Source: Planctomycetaceae bacterium
GTDB taxonomy: Bacteria; Planctomycetota; Phycisphaerae; Sedimentisphaerales; UBA12454
DNA: 64,000 bases
NCBI GenBank assembly: GCA_021371795.1
Contig: JAJFVK010000013.1
Coordinates: 124,001-188,000 of the forward strand
Reading direction: 5' to 3'
Shown: in pieces, positions 44,689 through 55,570 of the stretch
How the letters are laid out: each line of letters starts with the position of its first letter
Position numbering within the stretch: position 1 is the first letter of the stretch
The notes under the pieces: model-generated
The model's database searches: none
What the model was told of the DNA's origin: nothing
The model's input: the letters and a program-made list of their open reading frames with translations, nothing else
Made by a program: the position numbers and the translations under genes

Positions 44689-47115
44689 ATGGATAGATAT
44701 GTTTGTATCCACGGTCATTTCTACCAGCCGCCGAGGGAAAACCCCTGGCTGGAAGACGTTGAACTTCAGGACAGCGCTTATCCTTACCACGACTGGAACA
44801 CTAAAATCACAGAAGAATGTTACCGCCAAAATGCGGCTTCGCGAATTTTAAGTCCTGAACGCAAAATTATAAACATCGTAAATAACTATTCGAAAATGAG
44901 TTTTAATTTCGGACCGACGCTGATGATTTGGCTCGAAAAACACGCGACTGATGTTTACGAAAGTATCCTTGAAGCAGACAGGCAAAGCCAAAAGAATTTT
45001 TCCGGTCACGGCGCAGCAATTGCGCAGGCATACAATCATATGATAATGCCATTGGCCAACAGACGGGATAAAATAACACAGATTATCTGGGGGCTGGCAG
45101 ATTTCGAAAAACGATTCGAACGCAAAGCCGAGGGTATGTGGCTTCCCGAAACGGCTGTCGATAATGAGACGCTAGACATTATGGCCGAATACGGCGTCAA
45201 ATTTACAATACTTTCGCCAACACAGGCCAAACGAATCCGCAAGATTGGTGATAACAACTGGTATAATATAAACCGAGATCAGATTGATATAACACAGCCT
45301 TATTTGTGTAAACTGCCGTCAGGGCGAACAATTAATTTATTCTTCTACCATGGGCCAATTGCCAATGACGCCGCGGAAGGAAGAATACTCCAGCACGGCG
45401 ATGTATTAGCTGATAAACTTTTGTGGCTTTTAGAAGACCATGGCGAAAAGGCCAAACTGTCGCATATCGCTCTCGACGGCGAAACCTTCGGCCATCATCA
45501 CAGATTCACCGATATGGCATTGGCATACTGTATGCACTATATTGAGGCAAAAAAATCAGCCCAAATAACCGTTTACGGCGAGTATCTTGAAAAATTTCCG
45601 CCGACCTATGAAGCGGAGATTAATGAAAACAGTTCGTGGAGCTGTATCCACGGCATCGAACGATGGCGCAGCAATTGCGGATGCAACGGCGGTAGATTCC
45701 CTTCCGGTAAACAACAATGGCGACAGCCTTTGCGTGAAGCGATGGATTGGCTGCGGGACCAGCTTGTACCTGTTTATGAAAAAGAAATGGCAAAGTACGC
45801 AAACTACCCATGGCAGGCGAGAAATGAATATATAAATGTAATTAGCAACAGGCAGCCGGAAAATGTCAATGCGTTTTTAAAACAAATCGCCGGCAGAGAA
45901 CTGGCAGACGATGAAAAAATCAGGGCGATGAAACTTCTTGAACTGCAAAGAAACGCGATGCTGATGTATACAAGTTGCGGCTGGTTTTTCGACGATATCG
46001 CGGGAATTGAAACTGTACAAATAATGCTGTACGCTTCGAGAGTGATTCAGCTCGCCAAAGAAATATTCGAAAAAGATTTAGAGCCGGAATACGAAAATAT
46101 TCTTGAAAAAGCACAATGCAATTTGAAAGAATACGATAATGGCAAAAAAGTTTATGGAAATATTGTCAAAAATTACGTTATTGATTTAAACAGGGTCGGC
46201 GCTCATCTGGCGTCAGTTTTAGTTTTCGAGAAATGCGATAAAATCAGAGAAATCTTTTGTTATTCCACGAAAATTGAATCATACGAACGAATCGAAGAAG
46301 GAATTCAGGTACTGGCTGTCGGGCAGGCCACAATCCAATCCAATATAGTTCTCGACAAACATCTAATCGATTTCGCGGTACTGCATTTCGGAGACCATAA
46401 CCTGAACTGTGCAGTAAATACGCGTTCGTCTGGCGCAGAGTTTAATAAAATGAAAGAAGATTTGAAAAAGTCCTTCGCCAATGGCGATACAGCCGAAGTT
46501 ATGCGAGTTATGAGCGTATTCTTTAAAGGCAATAATTATTCACTGTGGCATTTGTTCAAAGACCAGCAGCGGCGGGTAATCAATGAACTGCTGACATCCG
46601 CATCAGAAGAAATCGAGGCGATTTTAAGAGGTATTTATGAACGTAATTATACGATTATGCATATGATGCGGAAGATGCGTATGCCGTTGCCAAGCGCACT
46701 TTGCGACCCCGCGGAGTTTATTATCAATAAAGACATCTGCGATGAAATTCGCTCCGAGGAAATCAATGTCAAACGACTTGGAAAATTAATCGACGACGTT
46801 ATTAAACTGTCGCTGCAAATTGATACGCAAACCCTGCGATATGAAACAAGCCGGAAAATCAATTACCTTATGGGCAAACTTAAAAATTCGCCAGACGATA
46901 TAAAACTGATGGAAACAATAGCCAACACCTTGGGCATCATAATGAACATTGTGCCGGAACTTGATTTGCAGACCTCGCAGAATATTCTCTACGGTATAAC
47001 AAAAACACAATATACTGATATAAAGCAGAAATGCCAGGCAGCGGACAAAACAGCGAAAGACTGGTGCGGGCATTTTCAAAAGCTGGCAAATTATCTCGGC
47101 GTTAAAGTTGATTGA
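44689..47115 (+). CDS. Large GH57/DUF3536 glycoside hydrolase
   Basis: 808 residues from the ATG at 44689 (AGGA 8 bases upstream; the ATG at 44680 would overlap that site). The N-terminal CIHGHFYQPPRENPW is the family opening. EGMWLPETAVD and HIALDGETFGHHH hold the likely nucleophile and acid/base. The DUF3536 part makes up the second half. It probably acts on alpha-glucan in the cytosol. It belongs to a different GH57 subgroup from the 429-residue enzyme at 36053-37342. Confidence 0.88.
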   Translation: MDRYVCIHGHFYQPPRENPWLEDVELQDSAYPYHDWNTKITEECYRQNAASRILSPERKIINIVNNYSKMSFNFGPTLMIWLEKHATDVYESILEADRQSQKNFSGHGAAIAQAYNHMIMPLANRRDKITQIIWGLADFEKRFERKAEGMWLPETAVDNETLDIMAEYGVKFTILSPTQAKRIRKIGDNNWYNINRDQIDITQPYLCKLPSGRTINLFFYHGPIANDAAEGRILQHGDVLADKLLWLLEDHGEKAKLSHIALDGETFGHHHRFTDMALAYCMHYIEAKKSAQITVYGEYLEKFPPTYEAEINENSSWSCIHGIERWRSNCGCNGGRFPSGKQQWRQPLREAMDWLRDQLVPVYEKEMAKYANYPWQARNEYINVISNRQPENVNAFLKQIAGRELADDEKIRAMKLLELQRNAMLMYTSCGWFFDDIAGIETVQIMLYASRVIQLAKEIFEKDLEPEYENILEKAQCNLKEYDNGKKVYGNIVKNYVIDLNRVGAHLASVLVFEKCDKIREIFCYSTKIESYERIEEGIQVLAVGQATIQSNIVLDKHLIDFAVLHFGDHNLNCAVNTRSSGAEFNKMKEDLKKSFANGDTAEVMRVMSVFFKGNNYSLWHLFKDQQRRVINELLTSASEEIEAILRGIYERNYTIMHMMRKMRMPLPSALCDPAEFIINKDICDEIRSEEINVKRLGKLIDDVIKLSLQIDTQTLRYETSRKINYLMGKLKNSPDDIKLMETIANTLGIIMNIVPELDLQTSQNILYGITKTQYTDIKQKCQAADKTAKDWCGHFQKLANYLGVKVD

Positions 47116-47120
47116 TAGCA

Positions 47121-47707
47121 GTTTTAGGGCACCTCTAAAAATGCATAAATCAGAGCCGCGAGCGTTGGAGCATTGCGCAAACCCTGTAAGGGGAGACCCC
47201 GCGATGGGGTTAGCGACGGGTAAACAATTCGTTAAAAAATCCGCATGTTTTCAAAACACCGATTTTTAATTTTTATTATTTCTGACGATTTTAATGTTGT
47301 TTTATATTAATTTAGTTTATTTCAGTGTGTTTTACTGTCATTTAATGATTTTTTTTATTCGCGAAACTTGTCGAAGCGTAGCGAAGATCCCGCAAAGCGG
47401 GACAACTTGCGCAAATTTAAAGTAAAAACGCGCAATTTCTATTTGCTACTGGCTACTGACTACTACTAATAGTGTGTTTGAAATTTTGCGCACGTGGAAA
47501 CCTGCGCGAAATTTGCGATTTTTCAAAAATTTTGATTTTTCAGAATGATTTTGATGTGTTTTTTGGCGTTTTGCCGAATACGTGCGCATTTTAAACAGTG
47601 TTTTTGACAAAAAACATGAAAAATGAAAATCTCGCTAATTGTTTTGGCGGTATGGGGTTGTATTAAAAATGAGACAAAACGTGCGCATTCTGATTTTGCC
47701 CTAAAAC
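47121..47707. mobile_element. MITE-like non-coding element with terminal inverted repeats
   Basis: GTTTTAGGGCA (47121-47131) and TGCCCTAAAAC (47697-47707) are perfect 11-bp inverted repeats 587 bp apart, with weaker similarity further in. The interior is AT-rich, has no ORF, and carries a hairpin TCCCGC/GCGGGA (47388-47402) and several TGCGCA motifs. No clear target duplication was found, so a MITE is a hypothesis. The whole 47116-47757 gap holds no gene. Confidence 0.45.
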
Positions 47708-47757
47708 GCTCATAAGTCTTTTATTTTAATAGATTATGCTGTAACAGACTTGCTTAT

Positions 47758-48324
47758 CTATGCCGCATAGTGCAGCATGCTCAAACTATGCCTGCGAAGT
47801 TTTTTGGCGACGGATTTAGAGTTGGCGACATACTTATCTAATTCGTTCCAAAATTTTCTGCTGTGGTTTTTAATTTTTGTATGAACTAACTCGTGCAGCA
47901 GAACATAATCCTGCAATTCTTCAGGCAGCCTGACAAGATTTATATTCAGATTAATATTATTACTGCCGCTACAGCTGCCCCAGCGGGTTTTCTGATTCCG
48001 GACGGAAACCTTATTGTATGTGAAGCTATATTTATCCGCCAAAAACTTCAATTGAGATGTCAGGAAAATTTTGGCCTGTGTCTTATTTATTTTCGGCAAA
48101 TCTATTTTCGCCGGCGTTTGCTTTTCGATTTCCTTCATTTTCAAAATTGCTTTTTTTACCCATTCGATATTCGAATAGAGAAACTCCTGCGCTTTTCCCT
48201 GCGATACCCTTGCCGGGAAAGTTACCCTTATCGGCTTGAAAGGCTTTATGGAAACAGTCAATCGCCTTGCACGAAAAGATTTATTAAAAACGACCGGCGT
48301 CTCCAGACCTGTTATATATTCCAT
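47758..48324 (-). CDS. YgjP-like zinc metallopeptidase (DUF45/M48 type)
   Basis: 188 residues. The metal site is LLHELVHTKIKNHSRKFW (HExxH plus downstream His), preceded by RWGSCSGSNNINLN, the DUF45 signature. A cytosolic SprT/WSS1-like peptidase fold; substrate not known. It stands alone between two long non-coding regions. Confidence 0.85.
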   Translation of the reverse strand: MEYITGLETPVVFNKSFRARRLTVSIKPFKPIRVTFPARVSQGKAQEFLYSNIEWVKKAILKMKEIEKQTPAKIDLPKINKTQAKIFLTSQLKFLADKYSFTYNKVSVRNQKTRWGSCSGSNNINLNINLVRLPEELQDYVLLHELVHTKIKNHSRKFWNELDKYVANSKSVAKKLRRHSLSMLHYAA

Positions 48325-48446
48325 TAATATAATCCCGTTAAAACCTGTTTTTCGACATTTTACATCAAATTAGCAATTCCGCAAGCCGAACGAATAAATT
48401 TAACAAAATTCTAACTTGCTAATTATAACTTTGTTTCGTACAGTAT

Positions 48447-48549
48447 AAAAGAGCGGAATAAGCCCTTGCGATGGACGTTCGCCAATTCAGGCTGCCGGAA
48501 GCTTCCGGCTTGGCGTTACGCCGGCATCGCAGGCAGGCCGCTTTTTTTT
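48447..48549 (+). ncRNA. Candidate structured small RNA with its own terminator
   Basis: About 100 bases fold into nested helices: AAAAGAGCGG (48447-48456) with CCGCTTTTTT (48538-48547); GCC..TGCGATG (48462-48473) with CATCGCAGGC (48525-48534); CGCCAA (48480-48485) with TTGGCG (48510-48515); apical palindrome GCCGGAAGCTTCCGGC (48494-48509). GGCG/CGCC (48512-48522) offers an alternative pairing. Eight T follow. No ORF begins within 400 bases downstream, so an independent RNA is more likely than a leader. Not a family I recognise. Confidence 0.55.
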
Positions 48550-48955
48550 GCGCTGTAAAAAAATCCCCACATATTAATTAATCAACCTTTTAAATTCCGT
48601 AATTTTTCAGGCCTCGCCAATACTGGTAAAGGTATTTTTATCAGACCATTTTAAACCTCAAAATTCCTGTAAATTCCGGTACTTTCCGATATTAACGCAA
48701 TACTAAAATGGGTCGAAATAGGAACAACGGACATGAGAAATAGAATCATGAAAGTTCATAAAATATGGGAAATCACAGCAGCTTGATTATTAACTATGTC
48801 ACAAAAAATCATTTACAAGTATCCGATAGCTCAAACTGTTATTCGTAAAACTGTTAGCCCTGTCAGGTAAAAGTTAAGAGACGGTTTGTGCTATTTATTT
48901 AATTTGCTGGAACGTTTTCGGCATTGATTAACTGTTTGTTTTGAAGGGGAATAAA
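48550..48955. other. Intergenic region before cheW, nothing recognised
   Basis: About 400 AT-rich bases without a credible ORF or repeat; it presumably holds the cheW promoter. Confidence 0.4.
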
Positions 48956-49465
48956 ATGGCAAATATTGCAGCTCAAGCAGAGCAGTCGCACAAGGCTCTG
49001 CAGGACAAAGAAGGTAAATACCTTACCTTCGCACTGGGCAGCGAAGAATACGGCCTGGAAATCCTGAAAGTCCGTGAAATCATCGGATATATGGATATTA
49101 CAGCCGTCCCTCAAACACCTTCTTATGTGAAAGGTGTCATCAATCTGCGCGGACAGGTCATCCCTGTCGTTGATTTACGCACAAAGTTCGGAATGGAAAC
49201 CGCACAAGTAACGGAAGAAACTTGTATTATCGTCGTCGAAATACATCAGGATGGACGTAAATTCAGTACCGGTATTGTAGTTGACCATGTCCAGGAAGTG
49301 CTTGATATAGATGGTGAAAACATCGAAGAAGCACCACAATTCGGCGTTTCAGTCAACACTGATTTCATTCTCGGCATTGGCAAAGTCGGCGAATCTGTAA
49401 AGATTCTCTTAGACATTGACAAAGTACTGGGCAGTAGTGAGCTTGAAGGTATCGGACAAGCATAG
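48956..49465 (+). CDS. cheW: Chemotaxis adaptor CheW
   Basis: 169 residues. Start at the ATG at 48956, with AAGGGGA six bases upstream. The CheW fold is marked by GSEEYGLEILKVREII, the PSYVKGVINLRGQVIPVVDLR block and a C-terminal GVSVNTDFILGIGKV stretch. It links chemoreceptors to CheA. The MCP gene follows 75 bases later; no cheA is in the window. Confidence 0.95.
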   Translation: MANIAAQAEQSHKALQDKEGKYLTFALGSEEYGLEILKVREIIGYMDITAVPQTPSYVKGVINLRGQVIPVVDLRTKFGMETAQVTEETCIIVVEIHQDGRKFSTGIVVDHVQEVLDIDGENIEEAPQFGVSVNTDFILGIGKVGESVKILLDIDKVLGSSELEGIGQA

Positions 49466-49540
49466 CAAAAAGTGTTCTGTAAAAAGTATCCAAAGTAAGT
49501 ATCCAATTTTTTGGCAAAAAGTATTTTAAGGAGACTAAAA

Positions 49541-51535
49541 ATGTTTAAAAATATGAAACTCGCGACCAAAATGTCGCTTGGATTCGGAGTATTAGTTTTC
49601 ATCGCAGGCCTATTAGGTTATGTCGGTTGGATGGGACTAACAAGTGTATCTGAAAAGACGGATATTCTCGTCCAGGGCAACAGTTGCCAGCAGCTATTAG
49701 ACCTTTGCGCAAAAATTCGCAGAGATTTCACAATTAATGGCTTTGCAAAAGATGAAAAAACCGGAAAAACAGCCGCAGACAAATGGTTCGACGCCTATGA
49801 GCAGTTTACAAAAGAGATTAACACTCTGACAAACATTAAAGGCTTGAATTCCACTAATAAGGAACTGGCAAGCAGTACTTTCAGCAAATCCAAAGGCTAT
49901 AAAGACGCTTTCGAGGGCCAGGTAGAAGCTCAAAAAATGAAAGACGACGCCTTTGCTGAATGGGGCAAAGTCGGCAATGAAATCACTAAAGAAATCGCAG
50001 ATACAAAAACTAAAGTCATTGACCCTGCAAGAAACGCCGCTCAAGAAGCAAAAGATACAAATGCCATGATTAAATGGGCAAAAGTTGATGATAAACTTAA
50101 TGCCGGAATCGTAGCTAATTTCCTGCTCTTGAGAGTTCAGGCAGTCTATTTGGTTGCAAAAAATACTGACACTCAATACAACAATTACGTCACGCAGCTT
50201 AATGTTTGCAAACAGGCCAAAACTGATTTTACTGACCTGGTAAAAGGCAACAGTGAGCTTGAACAAGTCGCTGCCAAAATAGGTGACTATTTCGGCAAAT
50301 ATGAAACAGCCGGTGCAAACTATTACAAAGGTATGATCGCATATTCCAAAGCAGATAAGGATATGATAGTCAGTGCTGCTGATATGGTTCAGCTTGTTTC
50401 TACTCTTAAAGAAAACCTGATGAAAGAACTGAACACATTAAGCACACGTACAAATACTCTTATGATTACAATGGCATTATGCGGCATAGTTCTTGGCATA
50501 ATACTTGCGTATTTCATTACCAAAAGTATTGTGGGCCCAATCGGCAAAATCATAGCCGGTTTGACCGATGGAGCCGAACAGGTTGCTTCCGCGTCCGGCC
50601 AGGTTTCAAGTGCTTCGCAGTCTCTTGCTGAAGGCGCTACCGAACAGGCCGCTGGTCTGGAAGAAACATCTTCAAGCCTTGAAGAAATGTCTTCTATGAC
50701 AAAGCAGAACGCTGACAACGCACAGCAGGCAAATACGCTTGCAAGCGAAACACGCAAAGCCGCAAATAACGGCTCTGAAGCTATGGGCAGAATGAGTTCA
50801 GCTATTCGTGACATACAAAAATCATCTGATGAAACAGCGAAAATCATTAAGGTCATCGATGAAATAGCTTTCCAGACTAACTTACTTGCATTAAATGCCG
50901 CTGTTGAAGCCGCTCGTGCAGGCGAAGCAGGCAAGGGTTTCGCAGTTGTCGCTGAAGAAGTTCGCAATCTTGCGATGCGTTCAGCCGAAGCCGCTAAGAA
51001 TACAGCTAATATGATTGAAGAGTCTGTAAAGAATTCAAAGAACGGCGTTGACATCGCTAATGAAGTCGGCAAAGTTCTTGAAGAAATAGTATCGAGCATC
51101 GGCAAAACAACCGACCTCGTCGGTGAAATAGCCGCCGCTTCATCTGAACAGGCACAGGGCATTGACCAGGTCAATACAGCCGTCGCCCAGATGGATAAGG
51201 TAACACAGCAGAACGCTGCCAATGCTGAAGAGTCTGCAAGTGCTTCTGAAGAGTTAAGTGCACAGGCAGAACAGATGAACCAGATAGTACAGGAACTGGT
51301 AAATCTCGTCGGCGGAAACAACAACAAGTCAGAAGCACGTCAGGCTCCGGTAGTTCATAAGACTGCACAGAAGCATTTGACAACTTTTGACCATGCGATA
51401 CATCATGTCGCCAGTGGCACAGCCAAAAAGGTTGAAAAGAGAGCCACAACAGCACAGAAAGCCGCTGCTGCAAGGGCTATTCCTTTGGATGACCACAACA
51501 TAAAGACGGATGATTTCAAAGATTTCAACAGCTAA
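49541..51535 (+). CDS. Methyl-accepting chemotaxis protein
   Basis: 664 residues from the ATG at 49541 (AAGGAG upstream). TM1 about 11-31; a roughly 270-residue helical periplasmic sensor (HBM/four-helix type); TM2 about 307-327; only a short HAMP-like linker; a long signalling coiled coil with the hairpin tip at about 440-480 ([20 protein letters not shown]). The tail is basic and disordered and has no CheR-tethering pentapeptide. It works with CheW. Confidence 0.95.
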   Translation: MFKNMKLATKMSLGFGVLVFIAGLLGYVGWMGLTSVSEKTDILVQGNSCQQLLDLCAKIRRDFTINGFAKDEKTGKTAADKWFDAYEQFTKEINTLTNIKGLNSTNKELASSTFSKSKGYKDAFEGQVEAQKMKDDAFAEWGKVGNEITKEIADTKTKVIDPARNAAQEAKDTNAMIKWAKVDDKLNAGIVANFLLLRVQAVYLVAKNTDTQYNNYVTQLNVCKQAKTDFTDLVKGNSELEQVAAKIGDYFGKYETAGANYYKGMIAYSKADKDMIVSAADMVQLVSTLKENLMKELNTLSTRTNTLMITMALCGIVLGIILAYFITKSIVGPIGKIIAGLTDGAEQVASASGQVSSASQSLAEGATEQAAGLEETSSSLEEMSSMTKQNADNAQQANTLASETRKAANNGSEAMGRMSSAIRDIQKSSDETAKIIKVIDEIAFQTNLLALNAAVEAARAGEAGKGFAVVAEEVRNLAMRSAEAAKNTANMIEESVKNSKNGVDIANEVGKVLEEIVSSIGKTTDLVGEIAAASSEQAQGIDQVNTAVAQMDKVTQQNAANAEESASASEELSAQAEQMNQIVQELVNLVGGNNNKSEARQAPVVHKTAQKHLTTFDHAIHHVASGTAKKVEKRATTAQKAAAARAIPLDDHNIKTDDFKDFNS

Positions 51536-51563
51536 CAATTAGCTGACTGAAATAACTTATATT

Positions 51564-51599
51564 CCAGGCAGGTACATCATACCTGCCTGGATTTTTTTT
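51564..51599 (+). terminator. Intrinsic terminator after the MCP gene
   Basis: CCAGGCAGGT (51564-51573)/ACCTGCCTGG (51581-51590) followed by A and eight T. Confidence 0.95.
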
Positions 51600-51623
51600 G
51601 CTCTAAAATATTCCTGAAGCCGC

Positions 51624-51651
51624 TTTACAATAATGTTCGCATTGATATAAT
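51624..51651 (+). promoter_or_regulatory. Sigma70-type promoter of phosphoketolase
   Basis: TTTACA (51624-51629), 16-base spacer, TATAAT (51646-51651), 35 bases before the start codon. Confidence 0.7.
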
Positions 51652-51685
51652 GGCTCAGTGGAGTTAAATTAACAAGGATGTAATT

Positions 51686-54052
51686 ATGAACACGCCGCTT
51701 TCCGAAAACGAATTAAACGCAATAAACGCATACTGGCGGGCAGCAAATTATCTTGCAGTCGGACAAATCTATTTATATGACAACCCCCTGCTTAAAGAAC
51801 CGCTGAAAATCGACCACATCAAGCCTCGCCTGCTCGGCCATTGGGGAACAACACCGGGTCTTAATTTTATCTATGTTCACCTCAACCGCATTATCAAAAA
51901 ATACGACCTTGATATGATTTATATCGCCGGCCCCGGCCACGGAGGCCCTGCTATGGCGGCCAACACGTATCTGGAAGGAACATACACTGAATTCTATCCG
52001 GGCATTTCGCAGGACGCTGAAGGAATGAAAAAATTCTTCAGGCAGTTCTCTTTCCCCGGCGGAATACCCTCGCACGCAGCGCCTGACATTCCAGGCTCAA
52101 TTCACGAAGGCGGCGAATTAGGCTATTCTGTCTCGCACGCATTCGGAGCGGCTTTCGATAATCCCGATTTGATTGTCGCAGCAGTTGTCGGCGACGGCGA
52201 AGCTGAAACCGGCCCCCTTGCGACCGCGTGGCATTCGAATAAATTTCTTAATCCTGTTACTGACGGAGCCGTTCTGCCGATTCTGCATTTAAACGGTTAT
52301 AAAATCGCCAATCCAACTGTTCTGGCAAGAATCCCGCAGCAGGAATTAGACGATTTATTCAGGGGTTACGGCTACAAACCATATCTCGTTGAAGGCAGCG
52401 AACCGACAGAGATGCACCAAAAAATGGCGGAAACGCTCGATACGATAACTTCAGAAATAAAAGAAATTCAGCACAACGCTCGCAACAACAATAAGACGGA
52501 ACGCCCAACTTGGCCGATGATAATTTTTAAAACTCCAAAGGGCTGGACTGGCCCAAAGGAAGTTGACGGTAAAAAAACCGAAGGCTCATGGCGCTCGCAT
52601 CAGGTGCCCTTCTCACAAATGTCGGAAAAACCGGAGCATGTTACATTACTTGAAAACTGGATGAAGAGCTACAAGCAGTGGGAACTTTTCGACGATAACG
52701 GTAAATTCAAGGCTGAATTCGCAGAACTTGCGCCAAAAGGCAACCGCAGAATGGGGGCTAATCCGCACGCCAACGGCGGACTGCTGCTGAAAGATTTAAG
52801 AATGCCCGATTTCCGCGATTATGCGGTCAATATCAACGAGCCGGGAAGTATGAGAGCCGAATCGACCAGAGTGCTCGGGTATCTCCTGCGCGATATAATG
52901 AAACTCAACAGCGAAAATAAAAATTTCAGAGTATTCGGCCCTGATGAAACCGCGTCTAACAGACTCGATGCGTTATTTGAAGTTACAGGCCGAACGTGGA
53001 TGGGGCAAACACTGCCCGAAGACGATGAAAAACTCTCGGCGGCCGGCAGAGTAATGGAAATTCTTAGCGAACATACCTGTCAGGGCTGGCTTGAAGCATA
53101 TCTGCTGACCGGTAGACACGGCTTCTTCTCCTGCTACGAAGCGTTTATTCATCTTATTGACTCAATGTTCAATCAGCACGCAAAATGGCTCAAAGTTACG
53201 CGGGACGAAATCCCGTGGCGGCGGCCGGTTGCTTCGCTGAATTATCTTTTGACTTCGCACGTCTGGCGGCAGGATCATAATGGTTTTAGCCATCAGGACC
53301 CGGGCTTTATAGACCACGTCGTAAATAAAAAAGCCGACGTTGTGCGAGTTTATTTCCCGCCGGATGCCAATACCCTGCTGTCCGTTGCCGACCACTGCCT
53401 GCGGAGCAGAAATTACATCAACGTTATCGTCGCCGGCAAACAGCCGGAACTCCAATGGCTGAATATGGATCAGGCTGTTAAGCATTGCACGTATGGAATC
53501 GGTATCTGGGAATGGGCAAGCACAGACAGGGGAACTGAACCGGATGTCGTAATGGCCTGTGCCGGCGATGTACCGACGGTTGAGACGATGGCAGCCGTGA
53601 AAATTCTGCGGCAATATGCGCCGGATTTAAAAATCAGAGTCGTCAACATTGTCGATTTAATGACGCTTCAGCCGAACGAGGAACATCCGCACGGCCTGAC
53701 AAATAAAGATTTCGACGGCATATTTACCGCTGATAAACCTGTTATCTTCGCTTATCACGGCTATCCGATGCTTATACATCGTTTGACGTACCGACGAACA
53801 AACCATAAAAATATCCACGTCAGGGGCTACAAGGAAGAAGGTACAACAACAACGCCTTTCGATATGCTCGTACGAAACGATCTGGATAGATTCCATCTTG
53901 CGATAGACGCTTTTGACAGAGTGCCAAAACTGGCCAATATCGCCGCTTACGCCAAACAGGAACTACAGTACAAAATAATCGACCATAAAAATTATATTTT
54001 AAAGCATGGTATCGATATGCCTGAAATCAGAGATTGGAAATGGAAGGACTAA
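51686..54052 (+). CDS. xfp: Xylulose-5-phosphate/fructose-6-phosphate phosphoketolase
   Basis: 788 residues, usual size. [26 protein letters not shown], the thiamine diphosphate motif [14 protein letters not shown] and [10 protein letters not shown] are typical. It splits xylulose-5-P or fructose-6-P with phosphate into acetyl-phosphate and a sugar phosphate, giving ATP and acetate. It is monocistronic with its own promoter and AAGGA ribosome-binding site. It fits a fermenting organism and also consumes inorganic phosphate. Confidence 0.97.
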   Translation: MNTPLSENELNAINAYWRAANYLAVGQIYLYDNPLLKEPLKIDHIKPRLLGHWGTTPGLNFIYVHLNRIIKKYDLDMIYIAGPGHGGPAMAANTYLEGTYTEFYPGISQDAEGMKKFFRQFSFPGGIPSHAAPDIPGSIHEGGELGYSVSHAFGAAFDNPDLIVAAVVGDGEAETGPLATAWHSNKFLNPVTDGAVLPILHLNGYKIANPTVLARIPQQELDDLFRGYGYKPYLVEGSEPTEMHQKMAETLDTITSEIKEIQHNARNNNKTERPTWPMIIFKTPKGWTGPKEVDGKKTEGSWRSHQVPFSQMSEKPEHVTLLENWMKSYKQWELFDDNGKFKAEFAELAPKGNRRMGANPHANGGLLLKDLRMPDFRDYAVNINEPGSMRAESTRVLGYLLRDIMKLNSENKNFRVFGPDETASNRLDALFEVTGRTWMGQTLPEDDEKLSAAGRVMEILSEHTCQGWLEAYLLTGRHGFFSCYEAFIHLIDSMFNQHAKWLKVTRDEIPWRRPVASLNYLLTSHVWRQDHNGFSHQDPGFIDHVVNKKADVVRVYFPPDANTLLSVADHCLRSRNYINVIVAGKQPELQWLNMDQAVKHCTYGIGIWEWASTDRGTEPDVVMACAGDVPTVETMAAVKILRQYAPDLKIRVVNIVDLMTLQPNEEHPHGLTNKDFDGIFTADKPVIFAYHGYPMLIHRLTYRRTNHKNIHVRGYKEEGTTTTPFDMLVRNDLDRFHLAIDAFDRVPKLANIAAYAKQELQYKIIDHKNYILKHGIDMPEIRDWKWKD

Positions 54053-54088
54053 AATAATTTTGAAAGTTACGCTCTGTAAACAAGGCTT

Positions 54089-54131
54089 GCAAATGACGGT
54101 TTATCCGCGTCTATAAAGTTGCGTCATTTGC
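54089..54131. repeat. Inverted repeat across the malQ stop codon
   Basis: GCAAATGACG (54089-54098) and CGTCATTTGC (54122-54131), perfect over 10 bp with a 23-base loop, between convergent xfp and malQ. There is no T run, so any terminator role is uncertain. Confidence 0.5.
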
Positions 54132-55564
54132 GAGAGCTTGCGCGATATTTCGGCGGTGAGCAATCCGTCTTTTAATCGCCATCGCCAATTGCCCTGCCTT
54201 TTTGCGGGATTGTTCATTCGGCTTTGCTGTCCAAGATTCAAAATATCCTGCACAGGAAAAATCGCAACTCTGGCGGCAGAGGCCATTGTCCGCCCGATTA
54301 ATTCCCAGTTCAATTCACCAATAGGCACCCTTTTGCCGAGATATCTGAAAAGATTTTTCTTCTTTTTCGCCTCTGCTTCATTTGTAAACCAGCCGCGAAT
54401 CGTGTTATTGTCGTGCGTACCGGTATAAACTACGCTGTTTTCAGTATAATTACTCGGCAGATGTTCGCTTTTGCCTTTGTTATCATCAAAAGCAAACTGC
54501 AAAACTTTCATACCTGTCAAATTCAGCTTTTTTATCAACGCCTTGACGTCTTTAGTGATATGCCCCAAATCTTCAACGATTAAATCAGCGTTTGGAAAAT
54601 TTTTAAACAGCGTATTAAAAAAGTCCTCGCCCGGCCCCGGCATCCATTTACCGTTTATTGCGGTTTTATCTTTTCCTGGAATTTGCCAGTATTTTACAAG
54701 CCCGCGGAAATGGTCTATGCGAACCACATCAAATAATTTCAGATTTTGCCCGAATCGCTGCATCGGCCATTGGTAATTTGTCTTTTTTATTCTCGCCCAA
54801 TCATAAATTGGATTACCCCATAACTGCCCTGTTTTGCTGAAATAATCAGGCGGAACGCCGGCTTTAAAAATCGGCTTTTTATTTCGCAGTTTGAAAATAT
54901 CCCGATGCGCCCATACATCCGCACTTTGATATGCGACATAAATCGGAATATCGCCAATGATTTTTATTCCGCGAACATTACAATATTCTTTCAGCGCAAA
55001 CCATTGCTTGAAAAACAAGTATTGCAGGAATTTTTCTTTTTCTACACATTGTTTTATTTTGTCGTCTGTTGTTTTTTCAGACCATTTCGCCCAGTCAGAA
55101 GTTTTGTATTCCTCCGTCATCGCGGCAAAAACAGAATAATCATCAAGCCAGTATTTATTTCCACGGCAGAATTTTTTAAAATCTTTTTTATCAGAATGTG
55201 ATTTGAATTTATTAAATGCTTTATCGAAAAGTTTTGATTTGTAACTGAAGACTTTTTTAAATTCCACGCGATTTTTCGAAAAGGCCGGCGGATTGCTTAT
55301 ATCGGCTTTATTCAACAAACCGGCTTTGTACAAAAATTCCGGACTGATAAGCATCGTGTTGCCCGCAAAAGCTGAAAGCGAATCATAAGGCGACCAGTCT
55401 TTGAATCTGTTCGGAGGCGTAAGAGGCAGAATCTGCCAGTAAGTTTGGCCGCTTTTTTGTAAAAAATCTGCGAATTTAAAAGCCTGCGGGCCGAAATCGC
55501 CGATTCCGAACCTGCTCGGCAGTGAAGTGATATGCAGTAATATCCCGCTTGCTTTGTTTTTCAC
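54101..55564 (-). CDS. malQ: 4-alpha-glucanotransferase (amylomaltase, GH77)
   Basis: 487 residues. SGILLHITSLPSRFGIGDFG at the N-terminus, nucleophile Asp in DVVRIDHFRG, acid/base Glu in LIVEDLGHI and the THDNNT block are diagnostic. It transfers glucan chains between maltodextrins in the cytosol. Its start is 6 bases after the response-regulator gene, so it ends the hydrogenase-maturation operon although its function belongs with glycogen use. Confidence 0.96.
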   Translation of the reverse strand: MKNKASGILLHITSLPSRFGIGDFGPQAFKFADFLQKSGQTYWQILPLTPPNRFKDWSPYDSLSAFAGNTMLISPEFLYKAGLLNKADISNPPAFSKNRVEFKKVFSYKSKLFDKAFNKFKSHSDKKDFKKFCRGNKYWLDDYSVFAAMTEEYKTSDWAKWSEKTTDDKIKQCVEKEKFLQYLFFKQWFALKEYCNVRGIKIIGDIPIYVAYQSADVWAHRDIFKLRNKKPIFKAGVPPDYFSKTGQLWGNPIYDWARIKKTNYQWPMQRFGQNLKLFDVVRIDHFRGLVKYWQIPGKDKTAINGKWMPGPGEDFFNTLFKNFPNADLIVEDLGHITKDVKALIKKLNLTGMKVLQFAFDDNKGKSEHLPSNYTENSVVYTGTHDNNTIRGWFTNEAEAKKKKNLFRYLGKRVPIGELNWELIGRTMASAARVAIFPVQDILNLGQQSRMNNPAKRQGNWRWRLKDGLLTAEISRKLSQMTQLYRRG

Positions 55565-55570
55565 GTGTTT

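Noticed and set aside
48400-48416. Two TTAACA/CTAACT repeats 11 bp apart before the candidate RNA, resembling a Pho box
   Set aside because: Only two units, with no well-placed -10 in the same geometry; such short AT-rich matches are expected by chance.
49246-51473. Long antisense frames across cheW and the MCP gene
   Set aside because: Shadows of helical, Glu/Ala-rich coding sequence; no independent motif.
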